Shown here: in pieces, positions 34,493-42,056 of the stretch
Numbering within the stretch: position 1 is the stretch's first letter
Layout of the letters: the number at the start of each line of letters is the position of its first letter
Position numbers and translations under genes: made by a program
The notes under the pieces: generated by a model
Databases searched by the model: none
Told to the model about the DNA's origin: nothing
Seen by the model: only the letters and a program-made list of their open reading frames with translations
From: Candidatus Gastranaerophilales bacterium
GTDB taxonomy: Bacteria > Cyanobacteriota > Vampirovibrionia > Gastranaerophilales > Gastranaerophilaceae
DNA: 64,000 nt
Direction of reading: 5' to 3'
NCBI GenBank assembly: GCA_944324385.1
Contig: CALUWD010000003.1
Span: 1-64,000, forward strand

Positions 34493-37159
34493 TTAATCCC
34501 CCTCTTTCCAAGTTCTACCATACTTTGTGCTAACTTTAAGCGGTACTTTTAGCGGTTGGTCTAATTCCATTGCTTTTATTGTTAAGGTTTTTACAGCTTC
34601 GAGTTCCTCTTTTTGAACTTCAAGAACAAGTTCATCGTGTACCTGTAAAATTATTTTTGATTTAAAATTCTTTAAATCGTTATGCAGCTTAACCATTGCC
34701 ATTTTAATTAAATCGGCACTTGTTCCCTGCAAGGGTGCATTAATTGCGGCACGTTGAGCAAATTCTCTTATTTTTGCGTTTCTCGAGTTTAACTCTGAGC
34801 CTAAATAACGTTTTCTGCCATAAAGTGTTTCAACATAACCTTCCTGATGTGCTTCAATTAAAGTGTTATTCATATAAGTGTTAATTTTAGGATAGGTGGC
34901 AAAATATTTATCTATAAATTCTTGTGCCTCAAATGGTGTTATATTTAGTACAGAAGCTAGTCCATAGCGTGTTTGACCGTATATAAGCCCAAAGTTAACA
35001 GCTTTGGCTTTTCTTCTCATTTCCTTTGTAACTTCATCTTTTTCAACTTCAAATATTTTTGATGCAGTTATAAGGTGTATATCTTCATCACTCTTAAATG
35101 CGTTAATTAGAACTTCATCTCCTGAAAAGTGCGCCAGCAGCCTTAGTTCAATTTGTGAGTAGTCAGCAGAAAATATAAAGGAGTTTTCTCTGTCAGTTGG
35201 TACAAAAGCTGCACGAATGCGATTTGAGAATTCTGTTCTTATTGGTATGTTTTGCAAATTTGGGTCTGAGCTTGATAATCTGCCTGTAGTTGTTACTATT
35301 TGATTAAAATGTGTGTGAATTTTTCCATCGTCTTTTGTAAGCTTTGGCAGGTTATCAATATATGTTGTTTTTAATTTCATTAATTGCCTGTGCTCTAAAA
35401 TATCACGTGCAATTTGGTGTTCAAGTGCAAGCTCATCCAGAATTTTTGCTGATGTTGAGTACCCTGTTTTATTTTTTTTGGAAGGTTTTATTTGTAGTGT
35501 GTTAAAAAGTACATCTGCAACCTGTTTTGGCGAATTTATATTAAATGTAGTGCCTGCCTGTTTGTATATTTTTTCTTCAAAATCAAGAATTTTTTTATCT
35601 ATTTCAACACTTAAGGTCTTTAAGTAGTCAACATCAAGGCTAACGCCTGTGTCTTCAATATCTTTTAAAACATACGCCAGAGGTAGTTCTGTTTCATCTA
35701 ACAGCTTTTTTTCTTTTTCATTAAGTGAGGTTTTATAAAATTCGTGCAGTTTTAAAATATTTCTTGTAAGCTTGTAACCGTCATTTTCATCAGGCATAAA
35801 ATTAAGGTAATTTTGAATTTGTGAAATTAAATCATGCTTTCTTGAGGAGTCTTTAATATAACTTGAGAGCATTACATCTTCAATTACGCCTTTTGGATTT
35901 ATATAATTTAGCTCGCTTTTAATATCGTAGACAATTTTTTTTATTTTTTCATTTTCAAGAATTTCTACAACTTTTTTGTCATCTTTTTTTAAAAGCGCGC
36001 AAGTATTGTTGTGTGCAAGATAAAGCGAATTTGGCATTTGCGGCAAAATTGCAGAAATTGCTACTGTGTCATTTTCTTTTATAGTGTCTAAAAAAGCACT
36101 TGCCTCCTTGGTTGTGTCTAATTTTGTAATTTCTTCATCTTCTTTTGTTTCTTGTGCAAAAAGTCCCAGCTGTATTTGCTCTTGAGGTTCATCTTCTTTT
36201 ATGGTTACAAAACTTTGTTGTTCTGTATCTTCGCAGCTTGTTTCAAAGGGCTTTAGGAGTTTATCTATATTTTTTACAAAGCTGTAAAATTGAACACTCT
36301 GGAAAAAATCAATAACACTTTGCTTGTTTGGTATTTCAAGGCAAGTTCTTGAAAAATCAAAATCAATTTCAACATCTTTTTTTATGGTTGCAAGGAATTG
36401 CGAAAGATATGCCATTTCCTTTTGTTCAATAAGTTTTTCTTTAATTGCTTTTTTAGTTATATTTTCTATATTTTCATAAACACCATCGAGTGTTTTGTAT
36501 TCCCCTAAAAGCCATTGAGCTGTTTTTGCACCTATTCCTTTTACCCCCGGGATATTGTCTGAGCTATCTCCGCAAAGTGCCTTGTAGTCTATAACTTGCT
36601 GTGGTGTAACACCCATATTTTCAAAAACTTGCTCCCAGCCATAGCAGTTAAGTTCACCTTTTTGAGGTATTAAAACATTGATAAAATCTTCTTTGTCCAC
36701 AAGTTGAAAACTGTCTTTATCTCCTGTTAAAATATAGGTTTTATGCCCCATTTGTTTTGCTTTTAGGGAAATTGTACCTATTATATCATCACCTTCAAAG
36801 CCTTCTTTTGTGTAAATCGGTATGTTTAGAGCCTTTAAGCCTTCCATAATGAGCGAGAGCTGAGAGCGTAAAGCGTCAGGCATGGTTTGTCTGTTTGCCT
36901 TGTAATCTTCATATTTTTCAAGACGAAAAGTGTGCCTTGAAACATCAAAAGCAACAGCAATAGAGTTTGGTTTAATGTTTTTTCCGCCCTTAGAGGATGA
37001 AGATAAAAGGTCGAAAATTGCCTTAAAAAACCCGTAAATTGCCCAGGTGGGTTGATGTTCCGTTGTTTGCATGTTTGTGCGCTCAAGGGCAAAAAACATC
37101 CTAAAAGCAAGTGCATGACCGTCAATTAATATTAATGTTTTTTTCTCCTCGCTATTCAT
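34493..37159 (-). CDS. polA: DNA polymerase I
   Basis: The 888-residue protein has three parts. The N-terminal 5'-3' nuclease (LILIDGHALAFRMFFAL, EGFEDDIIGT-like FEGDDIIGT, the H3TH block GVKGIGAKTAQWLL) is intact. The middle 3'-5' exonuclease-like domain has TVAISAILPQ where the DxE of a proofreading enzyme should be, so proofreading is probably lost. The polymerase is intact, with motif A FSADYSQIELRLLAH, motif B RRKAKAVNFGLIYGQ and motif C LQVHDELVLEV. I chose the ATG at 37159, with GAGGA before it, rather than a GTG three codons upstream. Confidence 0.97.
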   Translation of the reverse strand: MNSEEKKTLILIDGHALAFRMFFALERTNMQTTEHQPTWAIYGFFKAIFDLLSSSSKGGKNIKPNSIAVAFDVSRHTFRLEKYEDYKANRQTMPDALRSQLSLIMEGLKALNIPIYTKEGFEGDDIIGTISLKAKQMGHKTYILTGDKDSFQLVDKEDFINVLIPQKGELNCYGWEQVFENMGVTPQQVIDYKALCGDSSDNIPGVKGIGAKTAQWLLGEYKTLDGVYENIENITKKAIKEKLIEQKEMAYLSQFLATIKKDVEIDFDFSRTCLEIPNKQSVIDFFQSVQFYSFVKNIDKLLKPFETSCEDTEQQSFVTIKEDEPQEQIQLGLFAQETKEDEEITKLDTTKEASAFLDTIKENDTVAISAILPQMPNSLYLAHNNTCALLKKDDKKVVEILENEKIKKIVYDIKSELNYINPKGVIEDVMLSSYIKDSSRKHDLISQIQNYLNFMPDENDGYKLTRNILKLHEFYKTSLNEKEKKLLDETELPLAYVLKDIEDTGVSLDVDYLKTLSVEIDKKILDFEEKIYKQAGTTFNINSPKQVADVLFNTLQIKPSKKNKTGYSTSAKILDELALEHQIARDILEHRQLMKLKTTYIDNLPKLTKDDGKIHTHFNQIVTTTGRLSSSDPNLQNIPIRTEFSNRIRAAFVPTDRENSFIFSADYSQIELRLLAHFSGDEVLINAFKSDEDIHLITASKIFEVEKDEVTKEMRRKAKAVNFGLIYGQTRYGLASVLNITPFEAQEFIDKYFATYPKINTYMNNTLIEAHQEGYVETLYGRKRYLGSELNSRNAKIREFAQRAAINAPLQGTSADLIKMAMVKLHNDLKNFKSKIILQVHDELVLEVQKEELEAVKTLTIKAMELDQPLKVPLKVSTKYGRTWKEGD

Positions 37160-37188
37160 TTTCCTCACCCTTTTTATTTTATTTTACA

Positions 37189-37986
37189 TTAAAAATCGTT
37201 CTTTGTAATGAGTTTTACGTTATTTAAAATTCTAATTGTAAAAGAATAATCGTGTTCTTCTGCAAATTTTGCTCTGTATAATCTTAAATAAGAAACGATA
37301 TTTGTATCAACATTTGGTTCACAAGTTTTTGATAAATCAAAATATGTATTGTTTGCACTAATTAAATTGTATTGACTACTCCCAATTTGTTCTAATGTTC
37401 TTGTACTGTCTGCTTTACAGCCAATGTCTGACCACATTATTACTCCGTCATTATTTTTTATTCCTGCAAAAATAAAATAACCTTCGGGCAAATTTGCTGT
37501 TTCTACTTTTATGTCATTTCCGTTTTTTTCTGTCAGTTGATTTTCTAATTCTATTGTGTCACCACTTGTTTTGTCTTCAATAATTTCTTCATAGGCTTGA
37601 GCGTAAGAATTTGCCTTTATGTTAATTTTGCCAACTCCTGCAAACCTGAGGAAAAACGTTGGGCTAACTAGCTTTGCACTTATTTTAACTTTTTTTGAAT
37701 TATCTTCGCTGTCCTTGTATTGTACATTTTCAATTTGTGCATTTTTTAGCACGTCTATTTTTGACCTATAAAGATTAAAAAAATCTTCGCTTTTATCTTG
37801 CGCGCTATTCTTGTATTCAGCTATGCTTGCAAGAGCTGTTGTTTCTACTGCGCGCTGTAGTTTTGCGCGATTTAGCGTAACGTATGCCATATCAACGCCA
37901 AAGGCACAAAATACTAAAAATGCCATACAAAAAACAGCTACCATAATTGAAATGTTTGCACGTTTTTTCTTGCTAAGGAGTTTCAT
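37189..37986 (-). CDS. TadG-like pilus-assembly protein
   Basis: The 265-residue protein has a short basic N-terminus (MKLLSKKKRANISIMVAVF), one hydrophobic helix with the Tad-type pattern (MAFLVFCAFGVDMAYVTLNR), and AKLQRAVETTALASIAEY, typical of TadG/TadE-like pseudopilin proteins. A long extracytoplasmic domain follows. I chose the ATG at 37986, with GGAGGG eight bases before it; it overlaps the TadE-like gene by 14 bases. No Tad ATPase or Flp pilin is in the window, so these may be leftover or repurposed minor pilins. Confidence 0.78.
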   Translation of the reverse strand: MKLLSKKKRANISIMVAVFCMAFLVFCAFGVDMAYVTLNRAKLQRAVETTALASIAEYKNSAQDKSEDFFNLYRSKIDVLKNAQIENVQYKDSEDNSKKVKISAKLVSPTFFLRFAGVGKINIKANSYAQAYEEIIEDKTSGDTIELENQLTEKNGNDIKVETANLPEGYFIFAGIKNNDGVIMWSDIGCKADSTRTLEQIGSSQYNLISANNTYFDLSKTCEPNVDTNIVSYLRLYRAKFAEEHDYSFTIRILNNVKLITKNDF

Positions 37987-38530
37987 TTTGGTTGCCCTCC
38001 TGAGAGTAGTAATATTCAAAGTTTGCACCTAAATCATTGTCATATATATTGTAATTATTTGGCAAAAATAGTGCTTTATTTGTAACCGCTATACTTTTGA
38101 AGTGAAACTTTTCAGGAATTGCGTTGAAAAATAAATTTACAAGTTTAAATGCGTAAGTGTAATCATACGATGCTATATTTACGTAAAAGCCTTGTGTTTC
38201 AAGTGTTTCCACTTTTAGGGTGTCGATGTATGGTATTTTTCTTGCCCTTAAAATTTTATATGTCGTATCATATATTTCATCCTCAATAGTTTCACTTGTG
38301 GCGTCGTTAGCCCATCTTTGTTTTGATGAAACAATGCTCACTGCGTTATTTAGGGCTGAGTTAAGCTCTATTGATGTACTTAAACCATAGCCAATTTCTG
38401 TTAAAATACCTATAATTCCAACTAAAAATGGGAAAAACAACACAAGTTCAACAAGATGTTGAGCCTTTGAGCGTTTAAACCCAAAGGCTTTGTAATCTTG
38501 TTTTTTATTATTCGTCTTCTTGAACTCCAT
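37973..38530 (-). CDS. TadE-like minor pilin
   Basis: The 185-residue protein opens with a basic cytoplasmic stretch, then KAQHLVELVLFFPFLVGIIG. The Glu at the start of the hydrophobic helix and the following LxxxFP pattern are those of TadE-like proteins processed by prepilin peptidase. The rest is probably periplasmic, with SIELNSALNNAVSIVSSKQR after the helix as in the family. It overlaps the lipoprotein upstream by 23 bases and the TadG-like gene downstream by 14. Confidence 0.75.
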   Translation of the reverse strand: MEFKKTNNKKQDYKAFGFKRSKAQHLVELVLFFPFLVGIIGILTEIGYGLSTSIELNSALNNAVSIVSSKQRWANDATSETIEDEIYDTTYKILRARKIPYIDTLKVETLETQGFYVNIASYDYTYAFKLVNLFFNAIPEKFHFKSIAVTNKALFLPNNYNIYDNDLGANFEYYYSQEGNQNETP

Positions 38531-39224
38531 TACCTTTAACCATAAAGCTATATGTTAAATCTTTATAGTCTATTTTTATAGGATACATTGCAGGGTCTTT
38601 TATGAAAATATAAAAGAATTTGTTTTCTTTTGGTTTGATTACAGCAGCGTTGTTGATTGTATGCTGGCTAATCCCTTCAACAACTGCGCTTATTTGCTTG
38701 TAAGCTCCGTCATTTGAACTTACATTTGCAGATTCTGCGACAGGGCTTGTTTGATTCAAGCGCTGATAAGTATTTGCAATATTTGCGATGTTGCCAATTG
38801 TGCTTGAGGCTTGCGACATTGAGGCAAGTGCGCCTGCTTGCGAGCTTTGATAAGCACCCAAATAATTTGATGAGGTAATAAGTTCAACAGGCGCGTTGTT
38901 TGCACTTATAACAAAATCTTTTGTGTAAAATACATAGTCATTTGTTGTTGAATTATTGTTTATTTGAACATATGTTGCAAGAATATCTGGAACAGGAGTT
39001 TTTGAAACACCCACTCTCATTGAAATATCCTCGTCAGTTGATGTTTTGTTGTATGTTGAAAAGTAAAACATCTCATCAGTTTGAATAAATGCCGAATTTT
39101 TAGCATTGTAATCATCGCCAACATAGGACAATGTTGAACAACCGCTTAATGCAAGTGCACCTATTAAAACCGCACCTAGCGCAAGTGTGGTTTTTTTAAA
39201 CCTATTGACAATTAGCTTTTTCAT
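38508..39224 (-). CDS. Lipoprotein of unknown function
   Basis: The 238-residue protein has a lipoprotein signal peptide ending LALSGCSTLSY, a clear lipobox. The mature part has Ser/Ala/Asn-rich stretches (QAGALASMSQASSTIGNIAN) and a C-terminal domain I cannot name. The ribosome site AAAGGAG lies inside the end of pnp, with a 23-base overlap, and its own end overlaps the TadE-like gene. Neighbourhood suggests a part in a Tad-like envelope structure. Confidence 0.78.
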   Translation of the reverse strand: MKKLIVNRFKKTTLALGAVLIGALALSGCSTLSYVGDDYNAKNSAFIQTDEMFYFSTYNKTSTDEDISMRVGVSKTPVPDILATYVQINNNSTTNDYVFYTKDFVISANNAPVELITSSNYLGAYQSSQAGALASMSQASSTIGNIANIANTYQRLNQTSPVAESANVSSNDGAYKQISAVVEGISQHTINNAAVIKPKENKFFYIFIKDPAMYPIKIDYKDLTYSFMVKGNGVQEDE

Positions 39225-41343
39225 CTTCGCTTACTCCTTTGATTGTAAGGTTAACTCTGCCTTTATCATCTATTTTGATAACTTTGACAATTACCTCTTG
39301 ACCAATTGATAAGTGAGGTTCTATTGTTTCAATTCTTTCGTTGCATACTTGCGAAATGTGTACCATGCCGTCTTTTCCGGGGGCAAGTTCTACAAATGCG
39401 CCGATTGGGATGATTCTTACAACCTTACCTTTTACTACCATACCAACCTCAGGTTTAAAAGTAAGGTCTTTAATCATCTTAATTGCTATATCTGCGCCTT
39501 CTTTATCATTTGATGTAACAGTTACTGTACCGTCATCTTGAATATCAATTTCAGCACCTGACGCATCAATTATGCTTCTTATCATTTTTCCACCGGGCCC
39601 GATTACTGTTCCGATGTCATCTTGCGGAATTGTCATTGTAAATAATCTTGGTGCAAATGGCGATAAATCAGCTCTTGGTGCGCTTATTGCTTCTTTCATG
39701 CATTCCATAATGTGTAATCTACCATCTTTTGCTTGATACAATGCACGTCTTAGAGTTTCATTAGATATGCCTTTAATTTTCATATCCATTTGTAGAGCAG
39801 TAATACCTTCAGAGTTGCCTGTGACTTTAAAGTCCATATCGCCTAAAAAGTCCTCTATGCCTTGGATATCAGTTAATACAATGTCTGTGTCACCTTCTTT
39901 AATAAGACCCATTGCAACACCTGAAATCATGCATTTAACAGGAACACCGGCGTCCATTAATGCCATTGAGCTTGCGCAAGTTGACCCCATTGAGGTTGAA
40001 CCGTTTGACTCAAGTACATCTGATGTTACACGAATTGCATAAGGGAATTCTTTTTCATCAGGAAGCGCAGGAACATTAGCGCGTTCTGCCAAGTTTCCAT
40101 GACCTACTTCGCGACGCCCCGGGCCTCTTAGGGGTTTTACTTCGCCAACAGAGAACCCTGGGAAAATGTATTTATGCATATAAGATTTTTTAAGCAAAGG
40201 ATCAACGCCGTCAAGCTCTTGTGCCATATTTGGACCGGCTAGAGTTGCGCAGGATAGGATTTGTGTTTGACCTCTTGTAAATACTGCAGAACCGTGAGCA
40301 CGAGGGATAACACCAACTTCGCACCAGATTGGACGAACTTCGGTAATTTTTCTGCCGTCAGCACGCACGCCTTCATCTTTAATCATTGCACGCATTATTT
40401 TCTTTTCTAATGCTTTAAATTCTTCTGCAACAAAGTCAATGCCTGTTTCTTCCATCATTGTTTTAATAGCGTGGTCTTCTGGCAATGCTTCAATTTTTTC
40501 TTTTACGATATTTTTAGCTTCTTCAAGTTTGTTTTGTCTGTATTCTCTGTCAAAATTGTGATAAGCATCAACAATCATATCGTAAGTGTTGTCTTTAATG
40601 ATTTGTGCTAATTCTGATGTATCATAAGGATTTACAAAGTTTTCTCTTTCAACACCGCAAGCTCTTGCAAATTCAAGTTGAGCGTCGCACTGTTTTCTAA
40701 TTTCAACTTGTGCAAATTCAACTGCTGCCATAATATCGTCTTCCGTTACGAACTTGCAGCCTGCCTCAACCATAATTACACTGTCATGAGTACCTGCTAT
40801 AACAATGTCCATATCGGATTTTTCACACTCTTGGTGTGTTGGGTTTGCAATCATTTGTCCGTCAATTCTACCGACACGAATTGCGCCTACAGGCCCTTCA
40901 AAAGGTGCACCCGTTAACATAAGAGCAGCTGAAGCACCTAAAATCGACAGTACATCAGGTTGATTTTTTTGGTCATAGCTGAATAGCTGCGAAACAATTT
41001 GAACATCGTTTCTGTAACCTTTTGGCCATAATGGACGAATTGGTCTGTCTATTAATCTTGAAACTAAAATCGCTTTTTCGCTTGAGCGACCTTCTGTTCT
41101 TGTATATCCACCAGGGATTCTGCCAATTGCAGACATTCTTTCTTCGTAATCTATTAATAATGGGAAAAAGTCTATACCAACACGTGGTTCTTTACTAACA
41201 ATTGCGTGAATAAAAAGCATTGTATCTTCACATCTTACAGTAACAGAAGATGTTGCTTGTTTTGCGTATTTGCCTGTTTCAATAGTTACAAGTTTATCCC
41301 CTATTGTAACTTCCATTTTTTTAACTTCCGGTTTGTTTGTCAT
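39202..41343 (-). CDS. pnp: Polyribonucleotide nucleotidyltransferase (PNPase)
   Basis: PNPase degrades RNA phosphorolytically from the 3' end. The 713-residue protein contains two RNase PH domains (IGRIPGGYTRTEGRSSEKA; later HGSAVFTRGQTQILSCATLA and GPGRREVGHGNLAERA). It also has a KH domain (DIGTVIGPGGKMIRSIIDAS) and a C-terminal S1 domain (GAFVELAPGKDGMVHISQV). It is the first gene of a nine-gene operon reaching the nuclease at 27.8 kb. A terminator separates it from the pilin gene upstream. Confidence 0.98.
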   Translation of the reverse strand: MTNKPEVKKMEVTIGDKLVTIETGKYAKQATSSVTVRCEDTMLFIHAIVSKEPRVGIDFFPLLIDYEERMSAIGRIPGGYTRTEGRSSEKAILVSRLIDRPIRPLWPKGYRNDVQIVSQLFSYDQKNQPDVLSILGASAALMLTGAPFEGPVGAIRVGRIDGQMIANPTHQECEKSDMDIVIAGTHDSVIMVEAGCKFVTEDDIMAAVEFAQVEIRKQCDAQLEFARACGVERENFVNPYDTSELAQIIKDNTYDMIVDAYHNFDREYRQNKLEEAKNIVKEKIEALPEDHAIKTMMEETGIDFVAEEFKALEKKIMRAMIKDEGVRADGRKITEVRPIWCEVGVIPRAHGSAVFTRGQTQILSCATLAGPNMAQELDGVDPLLKKSYMHKYIFPGFSVGEVKPLRGPGRREVGHGNLAERANVPALPDEKEFPYAIRVTSDVLESNGSTSMGSTCASSMALMDAGVPVKCMISGVAMGLIKEGDTDIVLTDIQGIEDFLGDMDFKVTGNSEGITALQMDMKIKGISNETLRRALYQAKDGRLHIMECMKEAISAPRADLSPFAPRLFTMTIPQDDIGTVIGPGGKMIRSIIDASGAEIDIQDDGTVTVTSNDKEGADIAIKMIKDLTFKPEVGMVVKGKVVRIIPIGAFVELAPGKDGMVHISQVCNERIETIEPHLSIGQEVIVKVIKIDDKGRVNLTIKGVSEDEKANCQ

Positions 41344-41392
41344 CTTTCTTCTTTCTATGTTTTACACTTCTATATCTCAATAGAATTTTATA

Positions 41393-41429
41393 ATAAAAAA
41401 AAGCGCTATGCAAATTTATGCAAAGCGCT
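41393..41429 (-). terminator. Intrinsic terminator between the small prepilin gene and pnp
   Basis: AGCGCTATGCA (41402-41412) pairs with TGCAAAGCGCT (41419-41429), with two mismatches in the stem. On the minus strand the stem is followed by a run of eight T. It ends the prepilin transcript 12 bases past its stop. Confidence 0.85.
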
Positions 41430-41440
41430 GTTAACTTTTT

Positions 41441-41989
41441 TTAATTCTTCGTCCAATATATATAAACATACCCATTCTGACCTTTTGCACCCGTTCCTGG
41501 GGTTGGGTAGTTTACACTATCAAAGCTCCAGCCTCCACCACCATTAGCAGCGTTAGTTTCACTTGCACCACTTACACTTTGACCGCTTGAACCAGCGGCC
41601 CCTGCGCCAGAGCAACTAACAGATGTCCAAGTGCCATTTTGATAAATCTGACAAGTATTTGCAGCTTTTTGAGCTCCGCCTCCGCCACCGCCTGAAACCA
41701 TAACAACACTAACTGATTTTGCACTTGATGGTGCGCTAAATTCACAATCATATGCACGAGAGCCATCTGGGGCAGGTGTGCACTTTGAATCTGTTGCTGC
41801 CTCATCGTAAGTGTATAGTTTAAATTCACTGAGCGTGCTATTGCTAATTTTAATATTATCTGCAACCCTTTTTGTAACAACAGGCGCAAGCGCCACCATG
41901 ATAATTGAGATAATAATCAATGCAAGCGTAAGCTCAGCAAGTGTGAACCCCTTGGCGCACATATGTGCGCCATGATGATGTTTTTTCAT
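41441..41989 (-). CDS. Type IV prepilin-like protein with glycine-rich C-terminus
   Basis: The 182-residue protein has a short leader ending GAHMCAKG, the prepilin cleavage motif G-FTLAEL with Glu at +5, and a hydrophobic helix. The exported part has a Gly-rich stretch (VSGGGGGGAQ) and a C-terminal module starting NTCQIYQNGTWTSVSCSG and ending NGYVYIYWTKN. The same module is found in the larger prepilin upstream, so they are paralogues. Good ribosome site CAGGAG. The leader DNA carries an 18-base perfect palindrome. Function as pilus, secretion pseudopilus or adhesin is unknown. Confidence 0.82.
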   Translation of the reverse strand: MKKHHHGAHMCAKGFTLAELTLALIIISIIMVALAPVVTKRVADNIKISNSTLSEFKLYTYDEAATDSKCTPAPDGSRAYDCEFSAPSSAKSVSVVMVSGGGGGGAQKAANTCQIYQNGTWTSVSCSGAGAAGSSGQSVSGASETNAANGGGGWSFDSVNYPTPGTGAKGQNGYVYIYWTKN

Positions 41990-42015
41990 GTTTACTCCTG
42001 TAAAGAAAATATGCA

Positions 42016-42045
42016 GGGTGTATCATTGCCAAGGTTTATACACCC
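42016..42045 (-). terminator. Hairpin after the large prepilin gene
   Basis: GGGTGTAT (42016-42023) pairs with ATACACCC (42038-42045) around a 14-base loop, starting 12 bases past the stop. No T-run follows on the minus strand, so it may stabilise the upstream mRNA or weakly terminate rather than stop transcription fully. Confidence 0.5.
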
Positions 42046-42056
42046 GTTTTTAAAGT

